Positions 10,692 through 22,005 of a stretch of DNA of 64,000 bases are shown piece after piece. The notes beneath the pieces are model-generated. The model was not told the DNA's origin. It worked only from the letters and a program-made list of their open reading frames with translations, and made no database searches. Source of the stretch: Paracyclopina nana (taxonomy: Eukaryota > Arthropoda > Copepoda > Cyclopoida > Cyclopettidae); contig JAGUCH010000001.1 of assembly GCA_019096065.1 (NCBI GenBank), positions 11,656,001-11,720,000 on the forward strand, in the 5' to 3' direction. The position numbers were made by a program, and so were the translations under genes. How positions within the stretch are numbered: the first letter of the stretch is position 1; the number at the start of each line of letters is the position of its first letter.

Positions 10692-12734
10692 ATGAGTAAG
10701 TTTGTGCTACAACTCATTGCGTACATCGGTTTGGGCATATGCTGCTTCATTCAAGTCTTGTCTGGTGGGAATTGATGAAGTTACACGAATACCCATATTT
10801 GTCAGACTAATACAAAGTTCCCACCCACTCACATAACTCATATGTCCCTCCCAAGCCTTCAAACCTGAACAAGTGAGAAAGCAGTACAACATGAGCCATT
10901 TTGGGCTAAAAAACAAGGATTACAGCAATATTGAAAATACCAAATGATAAAGGTCAAAGATTAGCATATATACAAAGTGCATGAATTGATCCAATCACTT
11001 TACTTGGTGACCACAGACAAGACTATTGTTATTGACAATTCCACAGCATTGCAATCCGTGGTAGATAACGTGGTATACATGCCAGAGATTTCAGCTCAAC
11101 CTGTGGACACGTTCATTTTTGGAAGGTGCTACCAGATCACTGTACACAAGAAGATCACTTTCAGGGACTTTATCAAAATTGGAGTCATTAATGATAAGGT
11201 AGCGTTCGCTAGAAGATTGCTCTTATAGGGATTTCGTGGAAATCTGAGTCATTATTGATGATTCGTTAATAGAAGAAAAGAGCCACATAAACAATAATTA
11301 GGAAAATAATTGATATTGATATGAGGCTTTCTCTACCTCTAGATCGAGTAGTGCCAAGTAAGTAAAGTATGACGACGATAGCACTTTGCTGAAAAGAGTC
11401 TAGTCACGTCATGCAAAGCCTGATCTAAAGTCTTGATAATTATATTACTTAAGTTAGTCATGTACTGCACAGTTGAGATACGGCAACCAGAGCTAAGCCT
11501 TCGATTAAGCAATAGATTTTTGTTTCATGCTAACTATACCTTACTAGTTGAAATTGTCAGGTTTTTGGAAAACTTACTGAAAGGAGACATGCCTCTCCTA
11601 CGCTGTTGAAGCAAGCGCGCAACGCAAACTAGCAAGATGAGCATACGCACGCATATAATGATAACTATGGATTGATGCTAAAAGGAAAAGAAATGGAAAA
11701 AGTTTACTTTTTAGGAAGCTCATGGAAGCCCTAAGGCTTACATCATTCCCAAAGGTCAAGAACTCAGCCTGCCATTTCATGTGTTTACTGAAAACCCTTA
11801 TCAAGCCAACCTTCAAAAAGGAACCGAAATAGCCTTATCAATAAATGCACTAGAATACAATTACTACCCTGGTGGAGATGGAGGCTGTGATCCAGACACA
11901 TCTTTAGAGCAATTTCAAGACTGCTTCAAGGAAAAAACCAGAGAATTTATGCTGGATGCAAAAAGAGCTATGGGAAAATTCTGCAACTGCTCTTCAACGT
12001 GGGGAAATTGCACAGTGCCAAACGTAAGCTAGACTTGAACATGATAATTCTGAAAGAAGCATTTTTTGCCGTGCTAATGCTGCATGCAAAAGTCTTACTC
12101 ATTCTATAAAATGGCAAATAAGTTCTTGTAAAAAGCAGGCGAGTACCATTAAGACTTCTACGGAAAAAGCTAAATTTAGGTGTACCAAGCATTTCGATTG
12201 CCTAAGCCCTATGAGTTTGCTAAGCATTTTTAAAAATCTCGTTTAATTGGCTTTCCGTAATACTGACGTTACATTCTATTTTATTATTACAGGCGAATAT
12301 GATCAATCTGAAAACGACAAGTATTGCATTGATGCAGAATCGGCAGCATGTGCCACATGCCTCATGAGAGAGGCCGGATATGTGTACTTGAACTATAGCT
12401 TCAAAGAATGTCCTAGGTCCTGTGTGTACCTTAACTATGCTGTCAAAGCTAACTCATTTGTCACTCAAGATGAAGCAGAAAACATTTCATGGTTAGTGTC
12501 TCGATTGCTTTTCTTTTCACGCACTTTTGAAGGCTTTTTTATTAGGTTATTCATAAACATGCCATATTCATTCGTCCAAGTTCGAAAAGAGATTTTGATC
12601 CTGGACACCAATGCCATAATCGGAACAGTAGGAGGATCCATGGGATTGTTCATAGGCTTCTCCTTTTGCAGTGCTTTGACATAGCATGGGATTCATCCTT
12701 TCATTTAGTGTCAATATTTAAGAAAAAGATTTAA
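10692..12734 (+). pseudogene. Decayed DEG/ENaC (pickpocket-like) sodium channel
   Basis: The family forms amiloride-sensitive trimeric Na+ channels with two membrane spans and a Cys-rich ectodomain. Pieces in order: TM1 (KFVLQLIAYIGLGICCFIQV) at 10698-10757; EVTRIPIFVRLIQSS then LICPSQAFK at 10783-10860; the GRCYQITVHKK block at 10977-11200; EAHGSPKAYI then FQDCFKEKTREF and FCNCSSTWGNC at 11717-12023; CIDAESAACATCLMREAGY and FKECPRSCVYLNY at 12293-12490; and TM2 with GTVGGSMGLFIGFSF at 12546-12675. Lesions: the frame changes between 10757 and 10783, TAA is in frame at 10834-10836, the frame changes again before 10977, and one base appears to be missing at about 12672, after which the tail reads FDIAWDSSFHLVSIFKKKI. 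It is paralogous to the copy at 14582-15867. Confidence 0.7.
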
Positions 12735-13003
12735 TCAAACTGTTGAATTAAAAATACTCTCAAATGAATTGTAACCCCAAATCCTTGGTTTATAACATTA
12801 ACCATAATCCATAATACAGAACGGATCACTCAGGCTCTTAAAGAGATAGTACTTAATACGTATAACATGAGCATTTACCTAATCCGCATTTTCATCTCCC
12901 ACTCCACGTCATTCGTGAAACAGACTACGAAATTTGGTAGGATATTTCAGGTTTCAGCTGCGTTGGACACTTTGGACAGCCAAAAATCCAGGCTTGAAAG
13001 AAC

Positions 13004-13708
13004 TCATCGAGGCTTTTTGGAATGTCTGATATGCTTCAAAGCTTCACGTTTACTCAGAGGCTTGATTTCATGAGATGCCACGAAATTTTTAACCCACTTT
13101 GCGTCAGTCTTAGCATACTCTCTCAACGCCCATCCAATTGCTTTTTGAACAAAGAATTCTTCTGACTGAGAATGACGAAGGATGTTTTCAGAAAGAATTC
13201 GAGTATTGGTATCGCCCTTTCGCTTTAATTGGTAAATAATTGAGGCTCGATTTAGCCAGAAATTCGTAGAAATCTTCCAGGCAGGAATGACTTGAGTATC
13301 AACCAAATCCGGATCTACTTTCCACCACCGGTGCACCAAATTTGACGCAATCAGGTCCACGGTGTCCCACCAACTTTTGCTAGTAATCAAATGCGTAAAA
13401 AGATCGTCAAGATCTTCACTCCTCCACATATTTTGAGATTGCTCCATGAGAGATATTGCGACGTACTGAAATTCCCGTTGAGGACAATTCCAAGCTTCTC
13501 TTACAACTTCAGACAAAATAGACCAAGAGTGAGGAAGTCCATGAGATTTGATGTGATTCTTGAGGATGACTTTGCATTCCGGAGAACGTACTCCGAAGAA
13601 ATCAAAGTTATTTCGCATATACTTGGTCATGGCTTGAGCTTCTTCCTTGTTGGAAGCCAACTTTAACGCAGATTCTATGAGCTTCACGTAATTCACTGAT
13701 TGCGTCAT
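13004..13708 (-). CDS. AlkD-type DNA alkylation repair glycosylase
   Basis: A HEAT-like-repeat enzyme that excises bulky or positively charged alkylated bases (3- and 7-alkylpurines) from DNA without base flipping. An intronless 234-aa ORF covers the whole domain (DNA_alkylation family, about 230 aa). It opens with a region like bacterial homologues (YMRNNFDFFGVRSPE) and carries the diagnostic SWWDTVD motif (catalytic Asp with neighbouring Trp) at about residue 110, then NLVHRWW, FWLNRASIIYQLK and FFVQKAIGWALREYAK. Lack of introns amid intron-rich neighbours, and the mainly bacterial spread of the family, suggest horizontal acquisition, but retrocopy or intron loss is also possible. A hAT MITE lies 40 bp upstream of the ATG. 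Confidence 0.88.
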   Translation of the reverse strand: MTQSVNYVKLIESALKLASNKEEAQAMTKYMRNNFDFFGVRSPECKVILKNHIKSHGLPHSWSILSEVVREAWNCPQREFQYVAISLMEQSQNMWRSEDLDDLFTHLITSKSWWDTVDLIASNLVHRWWKVDPDLVDTQVIPAWKISTNFWLNRASIIYQLKRKGDTNTRILSENILRHSQSEEFFVQKAIGWALREYAKTDAKWVKNFVASHEIKPLSKREALKHIRHSKKPR

Positions 13709-13748
13709 GGAGAACCTGAATTTGTTCGATTCAAATTCAAGCGACGTT

Positions 13749-14192
13749 CAGGGTGACCAGAAAATTTGAGTGGGTTGTAGCCAGATTTTCCCCTAAAATA
13801 GCCATGTTTGGCTATCTCAGAAAAATTGCTCAAAATAGCCACAAATTGGTAAAAAATAGCCACATTTTTAGGAATTTTCAAGATAAAATTAGTTATTATG
13901 AAAATTTTTACCATTTTTGGGAATTGTTGTGTATGAAATCAAGTATTTACTTATGATTTTCTTCTTGAAATGGTGGCAAAAGATTTTTTAAAAAGTCAGC
14001 CATTTTTGCAAATTTCATTTTTTCTCCTGCTTTTTTGATGATTTTCAAGCGTTTATTAACTAAAAATATCAAATTTTCGGACTTTTTAAAAATAGCCACA
14101 AATGGCTATGGCTATTCGGGCTAAATTTCCATAGCCACACACGGGTCAAAAATAGCCACTTTGGCTATAAATAGCCACATCTGGTCACCCTG
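13749..14192. mobile_element. hAT-type MITE, 444 bp, with 8-bp target duplication
   Basis: Terminal inverted repeats CAGGGTGACCAGA and TCTGGTCACCCTG bound the element. It is flanked by perfect 8-bp duplications GCGACGTT at 13741-13748 and 14193-14200, the length made by hAT transposases. It is non-coding and AT-rich. Many copies of AATAGCCA, direct and inverted, lie just inside both ends, as expected for subterminal transposase-binding sites. The perfect TSD suggests recent insertion. Confidence 0.92.
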
Positions 14193-14581
14193 GCGACGTT
14201 TGTTGTGAAATTAGTCCGGGAAACAAGCAGACCGAATAGTAAATTTTAAGGCAATTGCTAACTTTACTTTCATTGCGAAATCCGCATAAATCAACCTTTA
14301 ATTTACCATTTTTGAAGAATTGCCATGAAAAATTATCTTTGAGAATGGAATAATTTAAGCGTCTTGAAAAACAATAAATTAGAATTTATTTATGTACTAT
14401 CCAACTGCAACACTCGTTCGATGCTTATCTGACCAATTTTTCAGTTGTTTGACTTGTTTTAATTGTGGCGAAACTTAATCAGATTGTTCAATTCTATCCA
14501 GAATTCAAGAAGTATCCGAGATTCATATGCGATCGGTGAGTTCTTTCTTCACTTAAAAAGACTTAGGGAAAACTGCTATGT

Positions 14582-15867
14582 TCAATTGTAATTACATCTT
14601 TTACGGCAATATGATCTTAGGCAATTAATTGTTGCAAAAATCAAGTCTAAAATGGATCCACCCAAAAATAGTCCTAGGGAACCTCCAACAGATCCCAACA
14701 TGCCCAAATGGTCATAGAGCAACTGTTCCCTCCTCACTTTTTTGACAGTTGTGGCAAAAATTGATAAATCTTCATCTGATGCTTATTATCGAGCTCATGA
14801 GACTCCAAATTTTCTCCCAAATATTCAACTTTGCTGCAGCCAACTTTGCACGCATCAATTCCTGCTTTTAACCCTTCCTGTAGGAGTGGAGAGAACTGCA
14901 ACTCATCAGACCTGTTATTGCAAGTATTTTGAATTCCAAGTACTGCTTGATAACCTACAGAGGCACAGGCATGTGAATTGGTGGTTTTCATATGATGGAA
15001 AGCAAATGCTGCAATGCAGGAATAGACATTGCTTCCACTGGGATAAGTATGACAGAGTTCTTTTCTTGGGACATAAGTCACTTCAACCATCTCTAATAAT
15101 ATGCTGACTGATGTGCCCATGTCAACTTTGACTTGGTAAGGCTTGTAATTGAGAGAAATTGTGAGAGCAAACCCGTAGGCTTCCTGAGGGCGTGGACATT
15201 TTCACTATGGCTGCAGTAGGCATTTCTTCCTTGAGATTAGGATCATATTCAATGGTAAACACAAAGGTTTTCACAGCTTGGATTTCAGTGTGAGGAGTGA
15301 TTGTCAAGCATGTGCCAAGGCTTAAAGTAGAGATTTCTTTCAAGTTCCACAATGAACTGATGCAGTACGCCTGACTCATTGTAATTAAAGCTATTCATAC
15401 CTATAGCAAAGGTGTTGTAAGAATCAATATTTAATCTTAAAACACGGGTTACCTAACGCAAGCATCTTAGAGTCAACTATATTTAGATATCTTGCGACTG
15501 AAATGTTGTAATCTCTGCCCAAGAGATATGAGGCATTTTTGTACAACTCAGTTGGCGATTCTTCCATTGGTAATTGAGACAGCTCAAGGGTTGGCGTTTC
15601 AAAGTAAAACTTGGATGTGTTGTGCTTTGACAGAACCGAAGCCTTTAGAGCTTTGTCAGGGCAAATTGTCATGGTGGGCAAAGGTAGATTTGGGAGAATA
15701 ACTTGTTGTAATGCAAAAGTCGTCAACCCTTGCATATACTGATCAAAGATGCCCCAGGTGTATAGCACAAATAAGCCTGCTAAGAGGCAGGTAAAGAACA
15801 ATTTTAGCAGGTCCATTGACTTAAGTGAGTAATAGCTTATAAAAGTGTAGATTCGTAGTGAAATCAA
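14582..15867 (-). pseudogene. Second DEG/ENaC channel copy, probably decayed
   Basis: Read on the minus strand: TM1 (LLKLFFTCLLAGLFVLYTWG), then LPLPTMTICPDKALK, an ectodomain with LGTCLTITPH, EAYGFALTISLNYK, TYPSGSNVYSC and CKVGCSKVEYL, then VRREQLLYDHLG and TM2 SVGGSLGLFLGGSILDLIF, ending in a Cys/Arg-rich tail and TGA at 14582. TM2 and its lead-in (DEDLSIFATTVKKV) are one frame off from the Cys-rich block, with the change near 14770-14790. Between SLGTCLTI... and EAYGF the exon junction expected from the paralogue has no GT donor (AAG is followed by GAAGAA). These lesions suggest a pseudogene, although base errors in the assembly would look the same. Confidence 0.65.
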
Positions 15868-17105
15868 TAACCAGGCACTTCCTCAAAATATTTGAAGAGC
15901 AAAGTTGGACTAGGCACGTAATGGATTGACATTTTAATGCTCTATTTCCAAGTAAGCAAATAGAATTCTTCAGCGGAAATTGTGTAATAGTATTAGAATT
16001 ATGGTTGCTAAACAGTTAGTCAGATTTGAGTACTGAAAATAATTCAAGAAAAGCAACGTTAGGGGGAATCGATGAGCTACACCTTTCTAACACTAATGTT
16101 TGCTTTCATTCTATTTTATAAGTTTAATATTTGGTGGCTACGTAATCATGTTAATATTATTTGTTTTGCCATTGTTAAGTATTTCGGGTTTCTTATTATT
16201 TCTCTTAATTGTGGTTCGTTAAAGTTAATTGACCTTTACTGTACGACGTACGCTACTTTGAAAGATTGCGAGATTGACGGAAGAATCATCCGATAGCCTA
16301 GGATACAATAAAACTTACTTGGAAAGAATTCGTGCTGGAACTTGTGGTAGAAACCTTTTATTGTAACCTTGCGGCAATTCAGGAGTACATTGTACTCTTT
16401 TACCATTGGAAGCGCAATAAATCCCACCAAAACAAAAATTACATCCTATATTTGTCTCTATAGAAAAACTATCAAAGCTCTTTACTAAACTCTTACCTAT
16501 ATTTTGTCTATTGGAAATCATACCAAAGTACAAATCAGAAAAGTTTATTATCGAACAAAATTCACTTGTACTTTTAAATTCATTTGCAGTAGCAACCAAC
16601 TGCCTGTGGTCCCGTGGGAAATTCACCATATTTCCTCTCTTCATTATTGCAGTCACAAGGTCCTTTCGAGGTCGAAGCCCAGTTACCTGAGTCTTCCATT
16701 GTCCGCTCCAAATTATCCCATGTAACGGAGACGTGTGTTCCATGTTGCATATCCTTTTCTTGAGCAAGGCTGAACAATGTGTTGTGAGACTTTTTGTGAC
16801 ATTGCAATTACGTGCGGAAATCTCACCCAAAAATGACCAAGTGGAAAACGAGAAGAAGTGATACCCTTTGCATTTTTGCTGAAAACTACCTGTTTGCAGA
16901 AGATTACTGGCTGCCTTTATAGCGTACTATAGCTGGGTAATCCCCAAGTGATCTGCCAAAGGGAATTCCAGTGCTGTGCTGCATTAGGAAACATCCAGAA
17001 TCGCAACAGAAAGTCTCAGTTACCAGGGAACTGGGAAATTTAGTATTTCCCTCACAAATAATATTGCTATCCTTCACAGTAAGCTAGCCTAAATGAATTC
17101 GAAAA
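15868..17105. other. Spacer with unresolved minus-strand ORFs
   Basis: Contains an open frame at 16315-16830 (minus) with a Cys-containing patch (NIGCNFCFGGIYCASNGK) and an overlapping frame with PCDCNNEERKYG. Neither matches a family I know, and neither has clear splice partners. They could be coding remnants or chance. Confidence 0.3.
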
Positions 17106-17329
17106 AATGTGACTGCTCGCCTTTGTGGCACTGAAAGCTATACAACATTTCCAGAAGGATGCTTTGACCAATCTTTGCCTGCAGCTGGAGTAACTAAAAA
17201 ATATTTAGCATACTTGCTCCAAAGTTAACAGCTTCTTTTTGCTTCTAGGTTATTAGTGAGGTGTGTATTTGCAAATCAGATGATTGTAACAACTCTGAAT
17301 ATTTCACTGCCAAGCGGAGAGAGCAATAA
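17106..17329 (+). pseudogene. Ly6/uPAR-like C-terminal fragment
   Basis: Two pieces that join in phase: up to 17189 (LCGTESYTTFPEGCFDQS) and 17249-17329 (VISEVCICKSDDCNNSEYF, stop TAA). Between them is a 59-bp intron (GTAACT...TTCTAG). The ending C-x-C-x2-D-x-C-N-N is the signature of the three-finger Ly6 fold. In-frame TGA at about 17092 and no clear N-terminal exon suggest a remnant, or an exon I failed to find. AATAAA overlaps the stop. Confidence 0.35.
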
Positions 17330-20300
17330 ACTAAATCTTCTTGCTATACACTTATACATTTATTCATTTTCAACTTTTTAGGGCATCATTGTAGTCATAG
17401 TTGGCTCCATGCACATTGGTGGCAAATATCTTTTGCACATTTCATCACTGGAATCTGCTTGGTTATCTTCTTCTGCTTCAGAAGAAGAAGAAGGCCCTTC
17501 AATTGTGAAATTTTGCCAGTAAAAAGGTGGCCTACAAATGCCACAAATCATCATGTCAGTGTTTTCCTGTTTAACAACGCATCTCTGCAAAAAAGAGCCG
17601 TACCTAAAAAAAGACTGCAGTCTACAGCCTGTTCCTTTTTGGGACTACGCGAACGGGAAAAAAGTGCTACCAGATTTGAGCTTTGAATGTTACCTTAAAA
17701 GGGTTAAAAGTTGTCTTTTAGAATCACAAAAATTTTCCTAGTTGGGTGGACTACTTGAAAGGCTTATAACTCCAGAACCAAAAATATTTCAGCCTTTCAA
17801 TTTCAATGGTTGAAAAGCTAAGGGTTTGTAGCTATTCAAATTGGAACTGAGTTTGTCTAAATGTCATCTGGTTCCAGAGATACTGAGCTTAATAACAATT
17901 CCATCTTTTCCTAAAATTCCAGGCTGGCCTTTGGGCTGGCTTACAGGCAAGCTAGAGCACTAATTAAAAGTGTACCCAGATTGACACATTAAATTAAAGT
18001 TGCTTTTTTATAATAGGAAGCTGGCTCCTTTTGACTTTTTTATTTCGTTCCCATGTAGTAACTCATTTGTTGAACGTGTCAGCTACGCTTGCGCACTGAT
18101 GACGTCAAGCCGTCTGAACTCAGTGCCATCTAGTGCAGTCAGCTTGACTTCGGGTAAATATGAGATGCAGCTTCAATATTCTAAATTGGAAAATTCTTTA
18201 ACCAAGCCTATTGGCATATTAAGTATATTTTATCATTAAAAGGGTCCCGTCCACCATTATAGTGCTATGTTAATGTATTCAATGATTGTGGAATATCTTT
18301 CTTGTGTTCCATGATAGCTCATAACTATTGGCTTTCAGTGCTCTCATGACTAAATACATAGCTCAAAACTTTATATCAGCATGCTTTGCTAGCTATCATC
18401 TATCTAAATAATTTTATTTCTTGAGCTTTGAATTGTTTTTTGCTGCATTCCTTTTTATCGTTTTACCCCAAAGTAAAACGATAAATTGACCGCAAAAATA
18501 AAGCGCAAATTTCACACCTAATCGTAAAAATTAATATTTACCGTTTTCTCGATTTAACGCTTTATCTCTTTACCCATGCCGCACCTTACAGAAAATAATC
18601 ATGAGAAAAAACTTTTGTTTTTGGGGATGCCCTACGCAAGCAGCGATCGGGCATGCAAAAATGTTCCCTTATTTACGGAAAGGGTAGCTATAAACTTGTT
18701 TTCTGTTTCCTTCAATGGCACTTGCCAGATATCAACGTTGCCATAGATCATCTTGCTTCTGGCTGTTCTTACCCATTTATATTAGTGATCCTAATTGTGC
18801 CTCAACTTTGCAATAATGTTCAATCAAAAATTGCTTCGAGACATCTAAAAAGCTTGGACATGCACGTACATGAATATTTGAAATCTAACACAATGTATAT
18901 ATATTCCATATGAAATGTGCACGCATCAATGCAGCACGTGTCTTATGAGGGTTCAATCTTGGGTTCAATGTGGCTGCAAAGCTCTTGCACAAGAAGATAT
19001 TCCAGAGTAGAGTTTGGCATAAACATTTGTATTTACTAGGCGTATCTTGATTCTGCTGTTGAAGCCTATTGTCATTCAATTTTCTCCTAATCAAATGTTT
19101 AGGTGAATGGCTGAATAATTGTACAAGAGTTTTTCTTATTAGTTTTCTGCGTTTGTTTTGACAAGCATAAGGTTGAATTTTCCTAGTTGTTTCCAACTGT
19201 TGCTTGTTTCGCTATGCCGAAATATTTCAAAACCACGTGTCTTTTGAGGGGAAAACTGATGAAATTGGTGCACGTTGGCGAGTAGCGCACGAAAAAAGTA
19301 TCCATCTTCCTAAAGGCCAAATATTGATTGACAAATAAAACGTTTGATCTATTGCATAAAAGCCAAAATCGACTGGTACTTACTAAGCTTGACTCACGTG
19401 CCAAGACGCGTGGCCAGAGCAAGCCCGCTATTTTGAAGGCGAGCTTTCTTTCTTCGAGTTAGGCCATAGACATCGTGCGTGAAGGCCGTCGCTAACAGGT
19501 TTGACGTGATGCATGCGTATATTCGGGAAAGCAAGCGTCGCGTCGTCGGGTATTTAACCGGACATTTGCAAATTATCACCTAGATTTTGGATGACGAACA
19601 ATGCTATTTTTTTTTTTTTTTTTTTTTGGTTTTTCTTACCTGGAGTCTTGCATGTCCTCCGTGTTATGTTCGCAATGAACTCAAGGGTTTTCTTAGCAGT
19701 CAAACACACGCTTTTAAAGTAGTTGTCACCTCTATTCCTGAAAATTCCACAAAGCATTTTTTTATAGATAAGCAATCTTTTTTTCGGCTGAGCAACAGAA
19801 TCCCAGGCATGGGAAATTATGTAATTAAGATTTAATGAAAAACAGTATGGATCTGAGATATCGTGGACACTGTTTGCATTAACTAATGGGGGAAGTTTAG
19901 ATCGACGAGTTGTGGTATTTTCTTATTTTGTGAATCAGTTCTAGCTCGATCGAGGTCAGAGTAATCTTAAAAGTCCTTGCTAGCTCCAATTCTTGTAGGA
20001 AAATGATGATTTATAAATTGTATTCTCGTTAAAGGCCACGTCGTGTAGTCGAAAATAGCATTTTTAACTTTGTAGATCAAATATCAGAAGAGGTTTATCA
20101 ATCATGGTGCTTACAATAAACCAGTTGATTATCCAGCTGATTGGACTGAGCATCGCTAAAAACTTGATATCAGCCGAAGGATTGGATTACGAGATACCTG
20201 GAGACGTTGCTGAGGTCAAGACCATTGTAGATACAGGCTTAAAAAAGGAGCGAACTCAAATCAAGCTTGGAATCCAGATAAAATTGCCTCAAAATCACCA

Positions 20301-22005
20301 AGACGAATTTCGGTTTACTGAGTTGCCTTTCGATGAGTATAAATAAGTTAGCAAAAATCCTGGTCAAATAAATGCATACCCATAATTAGTAAGCCTTGCT
20401 TTTCCGTCTGATGGCAACGTCAGGAAAATCCGTACTCTGATTTTTGGCTAATATTCTGCTCGGTCACTGATTACTTGCCTCCATAATAGCCTCTAATGTG
20501 CTCAAGTTCTTAAAGAGCTAATTTAAAATTAACAGATTTTCCCCATAGCTTTGCAGAGGTGGCGAAGCATTGCCGAATTTTAGCCTTCTTAGAAAAGCAG
20601 ATCAGAGCCCTAAACGTTTGTCAATACTCGTGAGCAACGATGTAAAATCCATATTCAGATTTGATGGTAGCCTGAGGACTGGAAAGAAAGCCGGATAATT
20701 CAAAATTGGTCGATTTCCATGTGAACGCTAAATGTACTTGATAAAAGGGACTATTCAGCTGCTAAGTAAGGCCGTTATTTCTGTCAAAAAAACCTTGATT
20801 ACTCGCCGAAATGAGCGTAGATTAGCTAGTTGTGCAAAAAAATGAGTAATAATATCCCCAACAATTGATCAGGTGTTCAAGGCCTAAAAATCCAAAATTA
20901 ATCAATGCTCCATATACAGACTGATTCAGATAATTGTGATCAACTCGGTAATAAGATGCTACAAAAGTGTTTACAATTCTCTAGTTGAATCAGGCTGTAT
21001 ATTAGCAATCACTTTAGGTCAAGCCTTCTACATTGCTCTTAAATCTACATGAAAGCAGTGGCAAACTGCAGTCTCAGTTGTAAATGTGGGACTACAGCAC
21101 AGTAAAGCCAACATAGATCTACTGCCCTTGTTTGCTGAGCCTCAATTTTCCCAAATTTGGCAAAAATGACGCAACTGTTGCTTAGACTTATCAGAGACAA
21201 CTTCATACATGGCTCGTTCTTCGACTTCAGTTTGACACGTGAAAACATTTGAATAGGCTATCAAAAAATCTTGAACATGCTCCGCGCTATCAGTCAATCC
21301 GGCCAAAACTATGAAGGCAATTGAATTAGATCTTCTTGCGCAGTCTGGTGATACTTTTTTATTGTTGCGTTATCCAAGAGGGAACAAGGGCAAGCACCTC
21401 TCTATTTTGCAGTAACGCTTGCAATGAAAAAAATCACTTATTTAAGCCCGCTGAAATATCCATTTCCTAATGTTCATCACTGCATTATTGTTTCTATGTA
21501 TAATTGCTATTGAGTGTTAAATGCAATTTCAAGGCCGAATTCAATGCTGGAGGATGAGGAAATCGGTTTTGGAGCCATTTTTGGCCTACTGACAATGAAT
21601 AAGAGTCTCACGTGCGCGAACTTGGAAACACGAGGCCGAAGCGGTTCCGCGCACGAGGCTACACCGCTGCTCAGTGTGCAGTCACGTTGCGACTCTCCGG
21701 ATTGCATCAGAGGAGTAGCAGCGCGTCACTCGCATACAGACTGCTCTCTCCAGTCATTACTTTCGAGGCTGAAATACAACAGAGTGGACAGCCTGTATCA
21801 GCTCCGACTCACGCGTGCCCGCACTCCTCTCCTAGTATATCGCGCAGCAGTCGACACAGTGCGTTTGAGAAAGGCAATTTTTTGACTGAGGCTGTCAGTG
21901 AGGCTGCTTCAAGATCAGTCAACCTCAAAGCAGCCTCGAAATACAACCTCTCAACTACATGGGGTTTGTTTGAGTGAAGAAGATCCTTGCAACACACTGA
22001 ACCAA
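17330..22005. other. Gene-poor region before the ZAD gene
   Basis: 4.7 kb with no convincing gene apart from a doubtful 80-codon ORF at 20104-20346. A minus-strand ORF at 17378-17590 follows a good acceptor (TTTTTTGCAG) and reads MMICGICRPPFYWQNFTIEG then an acidic Ser/Glu stretch. It may be a last exon of an unknown gene. A run of 21 T lies at 19607-19627. Sequence from about 21540 to 21980 is GC-richer and probably holds the 5' UTR and promoter of the ZAD gene. Confidence 0.4.
20104..20346 (+). CDS. Doubtful small ORF, 80 aa
   Basis: ATG to TAA, opening with a hydrophobic stretch (INQLIIQLIGLSIAKNLISA) that could be a signal peptide or a single membrane segment, followed by an acidic/basic mature part. 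AATAAA follows at about 20368. No family is recognised, and an ORF of this length is expected by chance in the region. Confidence 0.2.
   Translation: MVLTINQLIIQLIGLSIAKNLISAEGLDYEIPGDVAEVKTIVDTGLKKERTQIKLGIQIKLPQNHQDEFRFTELPFDEYK

Noticed and set aside
10707-10916. Minus-strand 69-codon ORF
   Set aside because: It lies antisense to the DEG/ENaC TM1 and TIC-like block, which explains its hydrophobic composition.
12246-12684. An intact DEG/ENaC gene ending at the TAG near 12682
   Set aside because: The natural TM2 tail continues one frame over to a TAA at 12734. The upstream part also has lesions.
16315-16830. A secreted Cys-rich protein on the minus strand
   Set aside because: Two overlapping frames are equally plausible, with no signal peptide, no clear splice sites and no known family. 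Kept only in the spacer note.
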